Shown: positions 21,816-33,795, counted from the first letter of the stretch. The stretch is DNA of 64,000 bases from Orobanche coerulescens (GCA_033398695.1 CM065804.1:14307001-14371000); one strand, 5' to 3'. Notes: a model not told the origin generated them from the sequence alone. Translations and numbers: made by a program.

Positions 21816-23798
21816 ATGTCAAAGCAGAGGTCCGAGTATAGAGGGCCACAAAGAAGTAATTCCAGGGGGAAGTATGCCAATATTGAATGCTACCATTGTG
21901 GTAATAAAGGGCATATGAAGAAATTTTGCCAACAATTAAAGAAGGAAAATCGCCAAGGCAGAGAAAACACTCAAAAGAAGGAGAGTGGGAGTAATGAAAA
22001 ATTCGAAGTAAATACTACTACCGAAGAGTTCTTTGTATGTTGCGATTATGACATGGTGAATCTTGCCAGAGATGATTCAAGTTGGGTGGTCGACAGTGGA
22101 GCTACGTGTCATGTTACATCACATAGGGATTTTTATTCCTCTTATACTCCGGGTGATTATGGGATAGTCAAGATGGGTAACGATGGATTATCCAAGATTG
22201 TTGGAGTAGGAGAAGTACACTTGAGGTTCGACACCGGTGTGGAACTTGTTTTACGTAATGTGAAAAATGTTCAGGATATGAGGCTAAATGTGATTTCCGT
22301 TGGCTTACTCGATGATGATGGCTATTGTAGCGGTTTTGGCAAGGGAGTGTGGAAACTCACTCGAGGTTCCTTGATTGTCGGAAGAGGAGAGAAGACAGGG
22401 AAACTGTACGTGACACTTCCAAAGGTCACGATTAATGCCGTGAACATAGTTGAAAATAATGACATGATAGAGCAATGGTATAAGAGGCTCGATCACATGA
22501 GCGAGAAAGGGATGGCGCTATTATCAAAGAAGGAGGTGCTATCCGGGGTTCACAATGTACATCTTAAAAGGTGCTCTCATTGTCTAGCTGGGAAGCAAAG
22601 AAGAGTCACTTTTAAGAGCCATACTCCTTCATGGAAGGAAAATGTTCTTGATCTTATACATTCCGATGTTTGTGGTCCTATGAAGACTAGGACGCTTGGT
22701 GGTTGCCTATATTTTGTCACATTCATTGACGATCATTCGAGGAAGGTGTGGGCATACACCTTAAAAACCAAAGATCAAGTTTTGGATGTTTTTAAACAGT
22801 TTCATGCCTCATTGGAGAGAGAGACCGAGAAGAAGTTGAAGTGTATTCGGACGGATAATGGTGGAGAATACACTGGGCCTTTTGATGAGTATTGCCGAGA
22901 GCAAGGGATCCGACATCAAAAGACGCCACCGAAGACTCTACAACTTAATGGCTTGGCAGAGAGGATGAACCGGACTTTGGTTGAGAGAGCTCGATGTTTG
23001 CTCTCACATGCCGGATTACCAAAGTCATTTTGGGGAGAAGCTTTGAATACGGCGGTTCATGTGATTAATTTGAAGCTGTGTGTTCCTTTGAAGTTTGATG
23101 TCCCGGACAAAGTGTGGAGCGATAAAGATATTTCATATCGCCACTTATGGGTTTTCGAATATAAAGCATTTGTACACATTCCGAAAGATCAGAGATCGAA
23201 GCTTGATTCCAAGATGAAGCCATGTATCTTTATTGGCTATGGTCTTGATGAGTTCGGGTATAGATTGTATGACCCGGTGACTAAGAAGCTAGTTCGGTCG
23301 AGAGATGTTGTTTTTGTTGAAGATCAAACGATGAAGGATGTTGAGAATGGAGAGTCGGATCCACAACATGATTATGATCTTATTGATTTGGACCCCGTTC
23401 CTCCACAACATGTTGAGACACCCGGTGGAGATGACGTCCAAAATGATGAACAACATGATGCCGGTGAAAATGATGAGTTGGTACAAGATAATACCGATGG
23501 AGTTCATCCCGAGCTACCCATGACGAACATGCCATATTTTGTTCCACATAGATGGTTGACGAGGGACCGTCATCCCTCCACTCGTTATTCGGCCGATGAG
23601 TATGTTTTACTCACCGACGAGGGAGAGCCTGAATATTTTGAGGAGGCTATGGAGGATGAGAACAAGAAGGAATGGATGGATGCCATGCAAGACGAGATGA
23701 GTTCGTTGCATGAGAACAATACGTACGAGTTGGTGAAGTTGTCGAAGGGCAAGAGAGCTTTGAGAAATAAATGGGTGTATAAGGTGAAGTCGGAGTAG
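21816..23798 (+). CDS. Tork-type nucleocapsid knuckle, protease, integrase and RT start
   Basis: A 660-codon open frame. The CCHC knuckle is at about residues 25-38. The aspartic protease is marked by WVVDSGATCHVT (about 90-101). The GAG-pre-integrase has a WYKRLDHMSEKG variant of the usual HxRLGH. The integrase core shows the catalytic D in HSDVCGP, the second D in IRTDNGGEY and the E in GLAERMNRTL. The frame ends at the first strand of RT (NKWVYKVKSE) with a TAG at 23796. The listed ATG is merely the first in frame and not a proven start. Integrase would join cDNA to the chromosome; all three catalytic acidic residues are visible. Confidence 0.85.
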   Translation: MSKQRSEYRGPQRSNSRGKYANIECYHCGNKGHMKKFCQQLKKENRQGRENTQKKESGSNEKFEVNTTTEEFFVCCDYDMVNLARDDSSWVVDSGATCHVTSHRDFYSSYTPGDYGIVKMGNDGLSKIVGVGEVHLRFDTGVELVLRNVKNVQDMRLNVISVGLLDDDGYCSGFGKGVWKLTRGSLIVGRGEKTGKLYVTLPKVTINAVNIVENNDMIEQWYKRLDHMSEKGMALLSKKEVLSGVHNVHLKRCSHCLAGKQRRVTFKSHTPSWKENVLDLIHSDVCGPMKTRTLGGCLYFVTFIDDHSRKVWAYTLKTKDQVLDVFKQFHASLERETEKKLKCIRTDNGGEYTGPFDEYCREQGIRHQKTPPKTLQLNGLAERMNRTLVERARCLLSHAGLPKSFWGEALNTAVHVINLKLCVPLKFDVPDKVWSDKDISYRHLWVFEYKAFVHIPKDQRSKLDSKMKPCIFIGYGLDEFGYRLYDPVTKKLVRSRDVVFVEDQTMKDVENGESDPQHDYDLIDLDPVPPQHVETPGGDDVQNDEQHDAGENDELVQDNTDGVHPELPMTNMPYFVPHRWLTRDRHPSTRYSADEYVLLTDEGEPEYFEEAMEDENKKEWMDAMQDEMSSLHENNTYELVKLSKGKRALRNKWVYKVKSE

Positions 23799-25190
23799 CA
23801 TAGTTCATTGCCCCGATATAAAGCTAGACTTGTAGTCAAGGGCTTTAGTCAAAAGAAAGGCATTGATTTTGATGAAATTTTTTCTCCGGTTGTGAAGATA
23901 GGATCGATTCGATTGGTCCTTGGTATAGCGGCTAGTCTTGACCTTTAGATTGAGCAAATGGATGTCAAGACGGCATTTCTTCATGGAGACCTCGATAAAG
24001 AGATATATATGAAGAAACCCAAAGGGTTTCAAGTCAAGGGAAAAGAAGTGTTTGTAGATTCCGTAAGAGTCTATACGGTTTGAAGCAAGCACAACGGCAA
24101 TGGTATAAAAAGTTCGAGTCGGTTATGGGGAGCAAGGCTACCGGAAGACGACCACTGGACCATTGCGTGTTTTCCAAAAATTTGGAGATGATGATTTTAT
24201 CATCCTATTGCTTTATGTGGATGACATGTTGATTGTTGGCAAGAATACCGAAAGGATTGCCAATTTGAAGAAAGAGTTGAATAAGTCTTTTGCCATGAAA
24301 GACTTGGGGGCCGCTAAATAGATTCTTGGGATAAGAATCACTCGGGATAGAGCATCCCGGAAATTACACATGTCACAAGAGCAATATATCAAGAAGGTGC
24401 TTAAACATTTTAACATGGATAAAGCTAAAGTTGTTAGTTCGCCTCTTATTAACAATTTTAAATTGACGAGCAAGGATTGCCCTACGATAAAGGAAGAGAT
24501 TGAGGAAATGGATAGAGTTCCTTATGCCTCCGCGGTCGGGAGTTTGATGTATGCCATGGTATGTACGAGGCCCGACATTGCTCATGCCATGGGAGTGGTG
24601 AGCCGTTTTCTGTTGAATCCAGGAGAGAAGCATTGGGAAGCCGTAAAGTGGATATTTAGATATTTACGTGGTACTTCCAAATTGGGGATCATATTTAGAA
24701 ATGGGAAAGCGATGCTTGTTGGATATTCCGATTCGGATATGGCAGGAAACGAGGATAATAGAAAATCTACTTCTGGATATTTGATGACGTTTGCGGGGGG
24801 AGCCGTGTCATGGCAATCGAGATTGCAAAAGTGTGTTGCCTTGTCAACAACGGAGGCCAAGTATATTGCGGCGGTGGAAGCGAGTAAAGAGCTCTTATGG
24901 TTGAAAATGTTTTTACGAGAGCTGAGCTTACGACAACGGCGTTACGTGGTTCTTTGTGATAGTCAAAGTGCGATTCATTTAGCGAAGAATGCGACTTTTC
25001 ACAAGAGAACAAAACATATCGATGTAAGATATCATTGGATTCGAGATACATTGGAGGATGGTTTGTTTGAACTTGACAAAGTTCATACCGATGATAATGG
25101 TTCTGATATGTTAACTAAGGCGTTGAGTAGAGAGAAGGTAAAGATATATTGCTCGATCACCGGGATGGCAAACTCTTCCTATATTCCGGA
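23799..25190 (+). pseudogene. Tork-type reverse transcriptase and RNase H
   Basis: RT continues after the TAG with [19 protein letters not shown], a second stop near 23947, MDVKTAFLHGDLD, a frameshift near 24050, LYGLKQAQRQWYKKFE and another frameshift near 24180. Then come the catalytic YVDDMLIVG near 24214-24240 and a third stop near 24319. From 24322 the frame is open through RNase H to 25227: RYLRGTSKLGI, SDSDMAGNEDNRKSTSGYLM, CDSQSAIHLAKN and KRTKHIDVRYHWIRDTLEDG. RNase H would remove the RNA template. RNase H is the best-preserved part. Confidence 0.88.
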
Positions 25191-25202
25191 AAGGAGGAGA
25201 TT
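25188..25202 (+). other. Polypurine tract of the Tork-type element
   Basis: GGAAAGGAGGAGATT directly precedes the TG of the 3' LTR, the expected plus-strand priming site. Confidence 0.8.
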
Positions 25203-25550
25203 TGTAGGAGTTATTTCCGAAATATAGGCCTTCTCAGAGTCGACTGGACTCTGTGCCGAAGCACAAGCCCTCCGGCCCGCAGCACACATTTTTCCTCAAC
25301 TCTCCCTCATCCACTGTACTCCGGGCCGCGACACAAGACCTGCGGCCTGCAGCCCCCTGAAATTCCCCTCCCCTGCTATACTCTGGGCCGCGGCCCCCTG
25401 GGCACCTCCTCTCGTCCAATTTCTGAGTGTGCTGCGGCACACCTTGCTCGGGCCGCGGCACCCGAAGTCAACCCAGCCCTTGGGGATTCTTTTTTAGCAG
25501 ATTTTTCTGTATTTTTCATTATAACTTCACCACTTTTGAGAGAAGACACT

Positions 25551-25591
<41 letters not shown>

Positions 25592-26139
25592 CAAGAGAGA
25601 AAAGAAAGAGAGAAATACTTGTTCCATTTCCCGGAGTTGTACCGATCAGATCGTCGTGATATTTTGACAAGTGCTTGGTAGCGATTGGACAAAACTTTTC
25701 ACCGGAATAGATTGAGGTTTTGATTCCGGAAGTTTGGGTATTTTGTTAGCTTTTTGTGTAAGCTATTTACGGTGTTTTTCTTTCTCGATCTTGTTGTTGT
25801 GTATTCCAAATACCTGAAGATTGGTTATTACCAAGTATGTGAAGATTATCGTTGTATACCTCTAGTTTGTATTAGGGACGAATCGTGTATTGTGAATTGG
25901 TGATAGTAGATTTAAGCGGCTTTGGTCCCGTGGTTTTTACTCCCGTCTTGAGGGGTTTTCCACGCTAAAAATTATGTCTCGTTGTTTATTGTTTTAGATA
26001 TCATTTGTATTGTTTGTCGAGTTGTATTTGATTTACTCTACTCGTTGGTAACCTCAAAGCTACAATTGAAGATTGGGAAAGTTGTCAAATGAGTTTCCGT
26101 ATTTTTCGTTGTGACGTCTTTGTGTCGTTTTTACCAACA
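25203..26139 (+). repeat. 3' LTR of the Tork-type element (937 bp)
   Basis: Starts TGTAGGAGTTATTTCCGAAA and ends CCAACA. It differs from the 5' LTR by several indels, including a (GA)n tract expanded to about 18 units near 25554-25590 and an extra CCTGCGGCCTGCAG segment near 25340. The indel load suggests that the insertion is not very recent, although microsatellite slippage inflates it. Confidence 0.93.
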
Positions 26140-26144
26140 AAACA

Positions 26145-27235
26145 CTCGCTCGGGTAAGAAGAGAAGAGGAGAATCTTTGTCCAATACATCAGATCTGGCC
26201 CTGTTCATCAACCCTCAATCAGAAAAGGTATTTCTCGAAATTCTTGTAGATAAATATGTCACTTCGAGCCATCATTTTGATTTCGAGTCATTGAAAAGAA
26301 TTGGGATAAATATTGAGGAATTTTTTATATTCTGGGAATAGTGAAATTTGTGAGAATGGCGAGGCTCGTCTATAAAGAATAGTTAAAGAATTTTATGCAA
26401 ATTTTTCGATTAGTTACAATACTAATGGATTAGTTGTTGTTCACTCGTTGGTTCATGGAAAATCTGTAAAATGATGCTGTCAACTCTCGAAAATTTTTGG
26501 TTTATCAAACGAAGGTGTACTATGCACCGGGATTTTTTCTTCAAATAATATCAATGATGATGTGGAAGATGAAAATTTAAACAAAATAACGATTCACAAT
26601 TATCTCAAAACTCAAACTACGATTGAGGTAAATACTCATAAATTTGAAAATAACGATTACAGTTTAAATATCCGTCTGCTTCATGATGTCATCACCTGGA
26701 GTTTGATGCCAAAGGTGAATGTGCAACAAAATTTGGTCAATATTTATATAAAGATCATTTATCACGTTCTAAAGGATGAACAAGTAAACTTTGTCGCGGT
26801 TGTTATGAAATGGTTTGTCAAAAAGGGATGATATTCCACAAAAATGGGTTTGCGAAGAAGGACCGTCAAAGAAAAATTGGTCTGCCTTTTGGTTTTATTT
26901 TTTGACAGAAATATTTGAAAATGAAGGTGTGGATTTGGTGGTCTTCATCGAATCGCAATCAAAAGGGCAAATGATCGTCGAAGGAACAATACGTAGCATG
27001 CGCTATGTTACGACAAGAAATCGAGGTTGGATCTTTTACTCATATCGAGGGATGATGATATCTTAGTGGAGGGAGGTGCTTTACCACGTGTCGGTGATGG
27101 GATTATGACTAGAGGACCTCGGTCCGAGAGGCCACGTATTCGTGTTCCTATGTCTCAGCCTATGTCTCGTGTTCCTGGTCTTCATGGAACTGCAATCAAA
27201 AGGGCAAATGATCGTCGAAGGAACAATACGTACCA
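26145..27235 (+). pseudogene. Relic ORF like the putative plant transposon protein family, 5' part
   Basis: Reading across frames gives TRSGKKRRGESLS, then INPQSEKVFLEILVDKYVTS, LKRIGINIEEFF and LVKEFYANF-like words. Next come LLHDVITWSLMPKVNVQQN and ENEGVDLVV, then a Pro/Arg-rich tail. The order resembles the domain Pfam calls Transposase_32 (putative plant transposon protein), usually found in retroelement-associated ORFs. Function is unknown. The beginning is cut by the Tork element and the end by chromovirus G1. Several frameshifts make it dead. It lies downstream of a SIRE pol relic, so it could be that element's extra ORF or a separate element. Confidence 0.55.
26939..27235 (+). repeat. 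Tandem duplication (237-bp period) in the transposon-protein ORF
   Basis: GGTCTTCAT(C/G)GAA, then GCAATCAAAAGGGCAAATGA and CGTCGAAGGAACAATACGTA occur at 26939-26994 and again 237 bp later at 27176-27231. The sequence after the first copy (CATGCGCTATGTTACGACAA) reappears at 42307 on the far side of chromovirus G1. The G1 insertion therefore lies in the second repeat unit. Confidence 0.8.
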
Positions 27236-28910
27236 TCTAACACCCCCAAAATCTCCCGAGGTATTACAGTGCCGTGAATCCCACGTGGGACCCACGAGGC
27301 TAGTTTAGAAAATAGATATTTTAAAGAAATTGCAATAAAACAATAAGTTCACGGTTACATAACATGAGCCGAAAGGTTTAAAGGAGAAACATAGTTCAAA
27401 GTTCGATTATTACATAACGGTGGTTTAAAAGACCAAATTTAATTTAAGCAGCGGCAAGAGTTTATTCCAACACCGTTCAAGTCTGACCGAACCCCTCAGG
27501 AATGTCCTGCACATAATCAACAAATTTACCTGGCACGACAATTCATGCCAGGTAACCAGGGTCAGAGAATGCATACCAATAACGATCATTAGCAACGATA
27601 TACACAATTTTACCGAACACAATGCCATATAACCAACAGAAAATATTTCACCATGCGACCGACGTTGTCTTTCTCTTTTTATCATATAAACCCCAAGGTC
27701 GCAACCAAGGGTCACGAAAGTATCCACATGGGAATACCCCGGAACATAGGTGTCCAATTCGGGTCTTATACCCCAACATATTTCCATACGGGTACCATAC
27801 AGGTCTTATCCCCAACACATCAGCCCATTTATAACACATTTTAGAGAAAGACAACCGTCGACATTCATCAACAATGGCACATTCATAAATACGAACATTA
27901 CAATAATATTAGCATTTCTCGAGCAAGATTTCACTTACCTGTGATCCGAAGGTAGGTGTTTCATGATAACCGGGACCTCCACGCCCGCTCGAGCTTTACC
28001 TAGTCACGTAATATCCGATTAACACCTTGTACGGTCATGATGAATAAAACTAGTCTCCCTTCCCTAATCGGATTCCTAGCGTAGTCTTAATTACCAATAT
28101 TAGTATCATTTTTCTAAGTTCATAAGCATTACGTACCATTATACCGTTCAATTCAACAGTTAACGTTTAGATACATCGATTTGCTCAACAAGACTATCAC
28201 TATCATCATTCGATTGGTAACAAACGACCGTAGCATCATCAAATCCCATAATCCTAATCCATTTCTCTATTACGAGTACTTCAATCGGTAGACTATCATT
28301 TTACACAATGATTTCGGCATTCAATTCTCAATGATATTAATACTCTCGAATTGATTCCCCTATTAATGTTAACGTTGATCATCATATTGCAAGAGTAAGT
28401 TACGACTAGTTTATCAAACGTTGATGAATTCCTACGAAATCCTTCTACAATTGATTCGTCGATTATATATGATCCAAATGTAAATTGAGATGGAAGTTCT
28501 CGCATGTGATTGTTACAACGAGTTGTATGAAAACGAAATATACGAACAATGACAACTCTGATTACTATAAGTTCGTCCATTAGATCGTCTACGATATTTT
28601 AGCAAATCTACCCAAGTACCCGTAATATAACGAGTAATAATCAACAACATTGAAGAGATTACTCCAAGGATTGATAGACTTACCTTAGAAGATGAAGAAC
28701 AATGAGGAGAGATGACAAATCAACAAGAGCCACGAGGATAAATGAGGAATGGGTTGAATGACTTGGATAATCTTCACCGGAGCTTACGAAATCACCTACT
28801 CTATGTTAATCCAAGTGTATGAGAGGCCAAGAATTGAGTATAAGGCCGTGGAAAAGCTTCAAGAGTTCTTCACTTCAAGTTTTGGGACGGGAGAAATGAA
28901 GGTGGGAGTG

Positions 28911-28920
28911 TTATTTTATA
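28911..28920 (-). promoter_or_regulatory. TATA box of the G1 3' LTR
   Basis: TATAAAATAA on the minus strand, immediately downstream of the palindrome array and well inside the LTR. The 5' LTR counterpart at 41642-41651 reads CATAAAATAA. Confidence 0.55.
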
Positions 28921-28933
28921 ACACTCGATTTCG

Positions 28934-29302
28934 TTAACGTACATTAACGTTCTAGGATTTACATACGTAATGCGTTTTACGTATGCTATGTATAATGGTT
29001 AACGTAGGTAAAGGCCGTCCAGAGCCCACTGATTGAAATGTGCCCATGTGTTACGTACGTAAGTCGTCTTTACGTACGTAAGGCTCCAGTCCGTAGCGTA
29101 CGTTAAGCTTGAAGGATAGCGTATGCTATGAAGAGTTGACTCGTTTGTCCTCTAGCCCGCCGAAAGTAGCTTCATCCGCGTCAAAAGGAAGATTCTAGTC
29201 GGGAGACCAACTCACCCGTTACGTACGTAATCTAGTTACCTTAACATACGTAATGCTCAAATTTTAGCGTATATTAGTCATATATTATAGCGTGCGTTAG
29301 AC
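28934..29302 (-). promoter_or_regulatory. ACGT-palindrome array in U3 of G1 (3' LTR)
   Basis: Roughly ten sites in about 370 bp, including TTACGTACGTAA types near 29061, 29077 and 29220, plus AGCGTACGTTA, TTACGTATGCTA, TTAACATACGTAA and TAGCGTGCGTTAG. ACGT is the core bound by plant bZIP factors. A regulatory role is inferred from the position upstream of the TATA box. Confidence 0.5.
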
Positions 29303-29562
29303 ATTCAATCCTTTAGCCACATATCACATTTTAACCATCTCGGGGTGACCGTCCTTTCCACTCGTCAACAATTATCGACGTTGGCCACCGTCATATTCGC
29401 ACCGACGATTGCCCAACGGCGTCAAGGCGTGTCACCTCCATTTCATCCACATTGTACAGTTGCATAGCATTTAATGAAATAATAAATAAGGAAAAACATC
29501 ACCACATTACAAGAAATCACACAGTACAAGGTAATTAAGCATGAAATACTGGTGGTATTACA

Positions 29563-29577
29563 TATCGCCCCCCTTAA
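29563..29577 (-). other. Polypurine tract of G1
   Basis: On the minus strand TTAAGGGGGGCGATA directly precedes the TG of the 3' LTR. Confidence 0.75.
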
Positions 29578-29597
29578 AAAATAGTTTCGTCCCGAAA

Positions 29598-31008
29598 CTA
29601 AGAAAATAACTCGGGATGACTCTCCTTCATGTTCGACTCGGTTTCCCAAGTCTCTTCTTCCATGCCGCGGTGCGACCACTGTACCTTCACGAGGGGTATG
29701 TCTTTATTTCGCAATATCTTCATACGCCGATCCAAGATGGTGATCGGTACCTCTCTAAAGGTAGCATCTTTGGAAATTTCCACTTCTTCGAAATTGAGTT
29801 TGTGATTCGGATCATAGACATACTTCCTTAACTGGGAGACGTGAAAGACGTTATGCACTCCATCCAGATGCGGTGGTAGAGCTAATCGATACGCGAGCTT
29901 CCCTACCCGGTCCAATATCTCAAACAGGCCTATAAACCTCGGGCTTAACTTGCCTTTTTGTCCTAAATGCCGGATACCCCGTATAAGTGATACTTTGACC
30001 CAAACATGATCCCCGATCGCAAATTCTAACGGTCGCTATCAGTTTTTGGCATAAGATTTCTGCCGGATCTGCGCGGCTAGCCTGTCCTTTCGAACGATAG
30101 AGATCTTCTTAATGGACTCCTGGATCAGATCTAACTCAGTAACCACGGTGTCAGAAGCATCATCCCAGCATAACGGCGACTTGCATCTTCGCCCATACAG
30201 GGCCTCAAATGGTGCCATGCCTATGCTTGCATGCCAGCTGTTGTTGTATGAGAACTCCACTAATCCCAGATGTCTAGCCCAATCCTTACACCAATCGAGC
30301 ACACATGACCTCAACATATCTTCCAAGGTTTGAATCGTACATTCGGTCTGTCCATCCGTCTGAGTGTGATAAGCCGTGCTAAAATGTATTTGCGTCCCCA
30401 TAGCTTTATGGACAGCTTTCCAAAAATGAGACACATATCTGGTGTCCCTATCCGAAATGATGGACGAGGGAACGCCGTGCAGCCTCACGATCTCCTTGAT
30501 GAAAATGGCGGCCAATTGCTCTATCCCGGTTGTCTCTTGAATAGGAATGAAATGTGCTGATTTCATCAATCGATCGACAATGACCCAAATTGTATCCTTT
30601 CCTCCCACCGCCGTTGGTAGCTTAGTGACAAAATCCATCGATATGCTCTCCCATTTCCACTCCGGGATGGGTAGGGGTTGCATGATTCCAGCTGGTCTGC
30701 AGTGTTCAATCTTCTTGTTGGCACGTCATACATCGGGCGACGAATCTAGCAACTTCCCATTTCATATTTTTCCACCAAAAACTCTGTCGCAAATCTTTAT
30801 ACATCTTGCTTGCTCCTGGGTGAATAGAATAGGGAGTGGAGTGCACCTCCTTTAGTATAGTTTGCTTCAGCCCGTCATTCGGCGGGATACAGATCCTGTT
30901 CTTGAACCTCACCAAATCACCCTGGATCTTATAGTCGGAAACACCTCCTCCCTCGATTTTTGCACCAATCACACGTAATTCAGGATCCTCCATCTGTGCT
31001 AGACGTAT
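29598..31008 (-). pseudogene. G1 integrase with chromodomain-like C-terminus
   Basis: The zinc-binding H-H-C-C region (EVHSTPYSIHPGASKMY to CMTC) lies at 30870-30715 and is followed by a frameshift near 30710. The core (30683-30039) has the catalytic D in SMDFVTKL, the second D in IISDRDTRY and the E in DGQTEC. A frame change at about 30038 leads to the GPY/F-like region (HLGQKGKLSPRFIG, LAYRLALPP, VFHVSQLRKYV). It ends in a chromodomain-like tail (LVKVQWSHRGMEEETWE, ESHPELF). Chromodomains guide chromovirus integrases to marked chromatin. The upstream side at 31008 is cut by element N. Confidence 0.88.
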
Positions 31009-31013
31009 CTCGA

Positions 31014-32304
31014 TGTTGTGGTAAAATCCCTCACAATATGCCGCAAGTGCACGGTGTCAACAAGTAATAAAGTGATAAGTAAAGTATCGTTCTCTCGAGG
31101 ACTGATTTCACTAAGTACCAAAATTTAGTCAACTCACAATTTTATTTGAAGAACAATTAAATAGAGTTTATATCTAAACTAATTGCAGAAAGTAAATAAT
31201 AGTACTAATAATAATAATAATAATACTAATAAGGGGTACGATTATGATTTTCACCTCAAACAATCGGGAATGATATTTATTCGATTCAATTCACTGTTAT
31301 TCAATTGATTGTAAGCCATGAATTCCTAAATTATTCTAAAGCCTTTCCCAAGGTCGATAGAAAATACTACAAATTACTAACTCGATATATCCCTATTCGA
31401 ATCAGATAATTAATAGCTAAAACAGTTCAAGAATTCCCACAATAACAGGCTTCACAATTCGCATGAGTATATTCCTATCTCACGAAAATTATGATTCGTA
31501 TAACAAGAACTATGCCTAAATTTCATCTCCCGAATCCATAAAGACATTCAAAACAAATTAACTGTTGGCTAGACAATTAAAAAGCATTAAGAACAGTAAG
31601 AAGAATCCAATTCAATAGAATAACGAGTAAATCGAAATAATAATAAATAATCAAACCGTCATGAAATTGGCTACAATCAAAATCCTACTCAAATAAATCT
31701 AAAAATTAAGATGCAGAAAAACCGTAGGAATCCGTGGTCTTGTCGTCGCCCCCACAAATCTACACCTTGTTTTCTCCTTATTTCTTCCACCGCCGAAAAC
31801 TCCCTGCTTTCCCCCTCCTCTTCGTCTGTTCTCATTCTTTTTCCTTTTATAGTTTTTTTTTCTTTTTCCATTCCCCCGCCCTGGTAGGTGTCTCAAGGAA
31901 AAGGAAAAGTCATCAAACCTTTTTTTCCACCAAGTGCTCTCACGGCCCAACAAAAACAAAAGCTCCAGCGGCCCAAATTATCAAATTCACCAGCACACAT
32001 TTGTCAGAAGCAGTGGCGTCTCTTTGCGCATTCTGTGCCGTGGCTCACTTGGTGTGTGCCGCGGCACACAGTACAGTGTGCACATCATTCGCTGGTTGTC
32101 TTCGTGTGCCGCGGTTCACTTGGTGTGTTCCGCGGCTCATGACCAAAAAATGCTATTTTCGCCCGTTTTTCATCATTTTGGCTTCCGGACTCCGATTTCC
32201 TGCAAAACATATAAAAATAATGCATTAAAATCTCATTTATGCTGATTTAGGCTCAAGATGGATATAAAATAATGATATAAAAGCGAATAAAAATACGCCT
32301 AACA
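31014..32304 (-). repeat. 3' LTR of element N (1291 bp)
   Basis: Aligns with 34704-36659 minus the hAT insertion. On the minus strand U3 holds CCGCGGCACA-type words at 32010-32140 and the TATA box TATAAAAGG at 31851-31843. An (AAT)n tract is at 31201-31225. Small ORFs here (31734-32245) are artefacts. Confidence 0.93.
31843..31851 (-). promoter_or_regulatory. TATA box of element N (3' LTR)
   Basis: TATAAAAGG on the minus strand, with an identical copy in the other LTR at 35531-35539. It lies about 160 bp downstream of the CCGCGG array. Confidence 0.6.
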
Positions 32305-33795
32305 AATACCCCCAAACTTGAGCCTTTGCTTGTCCTCAAGCAAACAATTTTCAATTTTAAACAAAATGTATCGTGAATAATCATGTAAATCCATAGTGCT
32401 CAACTTAATCAATACTACCCTGAAAATCTCAAAGAATAATACAAGTATCGTAATAGTGAGTCACGTCCAGAACACTGATTCCACAAAGTAACCAATTTCA
32501 GTCCTAATCAACCGTTCATGAAGAAAATCAAGCTCAAAGATTGACAATCGTGAATTTAACCGACCGTCAATATGAAGGGTTAGATTAAACAAGCCAATTC
32601 GCCCAGTCCCACAGTCTAGTGGCAAAATTCAAGAGTTTCATTATCAAAATTACGCCTAGGACAGCATTCCCTTATGTACGATCAATAATATGATTCGAGT
32701 TAACCACTAGGTTTCGGTTCTCGGGATATTTCATCGGGATGATCCTAAGGTGGATTTCCATTCTCATGTATCGGGGAACCGTTTGACGTAAAAGACACTC
32801 ATGGGGCAAATGGATGCTTCTAGTTACTAAGTCCCCCTCTACGTGAGAAAAACTCGAATAGCAATTCCCGCATGTCAAGGTTCCGTTTTACGCGAGTAAA
32901 CAACGGGTCACGTGAATACCCCCGGTTACTAGGCTTCCCATCATCGGTAATGCGATATTTCTAAATTATTAACCTATTCAGGGTCGCCGTTTTACGCGAG
33001 AGTAAACAACGGGTCACGTGAATACCCCCGGTTACTAGACTTCCCATCATAGAACAAATAATATCTCGATTTTTTTTTTTGGGAAAAACTGTCCGACTCT
33101 AAACTCAATCCAAGTGCCAACAAGACTCATATTACTGGATGATTAGCTACGCGAAAAGTTTAACCAAACTTATAAACGGTGATTTAAAAATACGTATGTC
33201 TCCTCTCTTATCCGCTAAAATTTCTACAAAAACGATAAAATTTCGGACCTAATTGAATACTCAACAGAAACAGATATCTCTGACTGCGACTCGACCAAAA
33301 GTCAACCGTTTCTTCCAAGAGAAATCAGTATCGTAACATCAGTTTTACACATGGAAGCACGAAAAATTCACGATAAAATTCAAGCTTGCAAAAACCATCA
33401 ACAACATGCAAAATAAAGTCCACTACACATAACATTATCAATAATAAAACTCATGTGAAAATAAAAGAGATAAGGAAAAGTGAAACTTATTCCAAATGTA
33501 TTCTTGAACACCCGCACATGTCTGAGTGGAAACGTCGGTCAATCCATACTTCAAATAACGCCCAACATCACGAGGGACCCCCAAACTTAGTCTCTAGTCA
33601 TGAGATAACAATAGACATTAAATCAAGAAAGACTAGAATATGAAGAATAATAACTCATAGGGGTTATAAAGAAATATCAGAGAAATAAGGGCCAACAAGA
33701 ATATACGAATCCAAATGAAATAACAAAACAAAGAAAAATAAATTACTAACGAAAAATCAAATAAAAACAACTAACTAGAAAGCAAGTAAAAATGA
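32305..33795 (-). other. Noncoding internal region of N with PPT and a direct repeat
   Basis: The PPT (AATACCCCCAAA on the plus strand, 32305-32316) is next to GTCCTCAAGC, typical of Athila/Tat-type 3' ends. A direct repeat of about 61 bp with CGTTTTACGCGAG and AACGGGTCACGTGAATACCC lies at 32885-32945 and 32988-33050. No coding is recognised in these 1.5 kb. Confidence 0.6.

Larger units (their letters stand above)
20246..26139 (+). mobile_element. Tork-type Ty1/copia retrotransposon, complete structure, defective
   Basis: A 5894-bp element with two LTRs (TGTAGGAGTT...CAACA), PBS, Gag, protease, integrase, RT, RNase H and PPT in copia order. A perfect 5-bp target duplication AAACA flanks it (20241-20245 and 26140-26144). 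It sits inside the transposon-protein ORF leader. RT and RNase H wording resembles the Tork (Tnt1-like) lineage. Coding is interrupted by one gag-pol frame change, three stops and two further frameshifts, so it could only have moved recently with help or before these lesions. Confidence 0.93.
27236..29562 (-). repeat. 3' LTR of G1 (2327 bp)
   Basis: On the minus strand it runs TGTAATACCACC...GGGGGTGTTACA, with the last TG-complement base mutated (TC at 27236). It aligns end to end with 39969-42302. The U3 palindrome array is at 28934-29302 and the TATA box at 28911-28920. The several short minus- and plus-strand ORFs here are not genes. Confidence 0.92.

Noticed and set aside
22305..25051. 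Minus-strand ORFs antisense to the Tork pol
   Set aside because: Shadows of the coding strand without domain signals.
27622..27944. Small ORFs repeated in both G1 LTRs (also 40355-40587)
   Set aside because: They recur because the LTR is duplicated; frames carry no domain and are opposite in strand to the element.
28934..29302. Palindrome array as a CRISPR or satellite array
   Set aside because: Spacing is irregular, spacers are not unique units, and the DNA is plant nuclear.
31699..32245. ORFs in the N LTR that recur at 35386-36583
   Set aside because: LTR sequence with TATA box and GC array; composition-driven.
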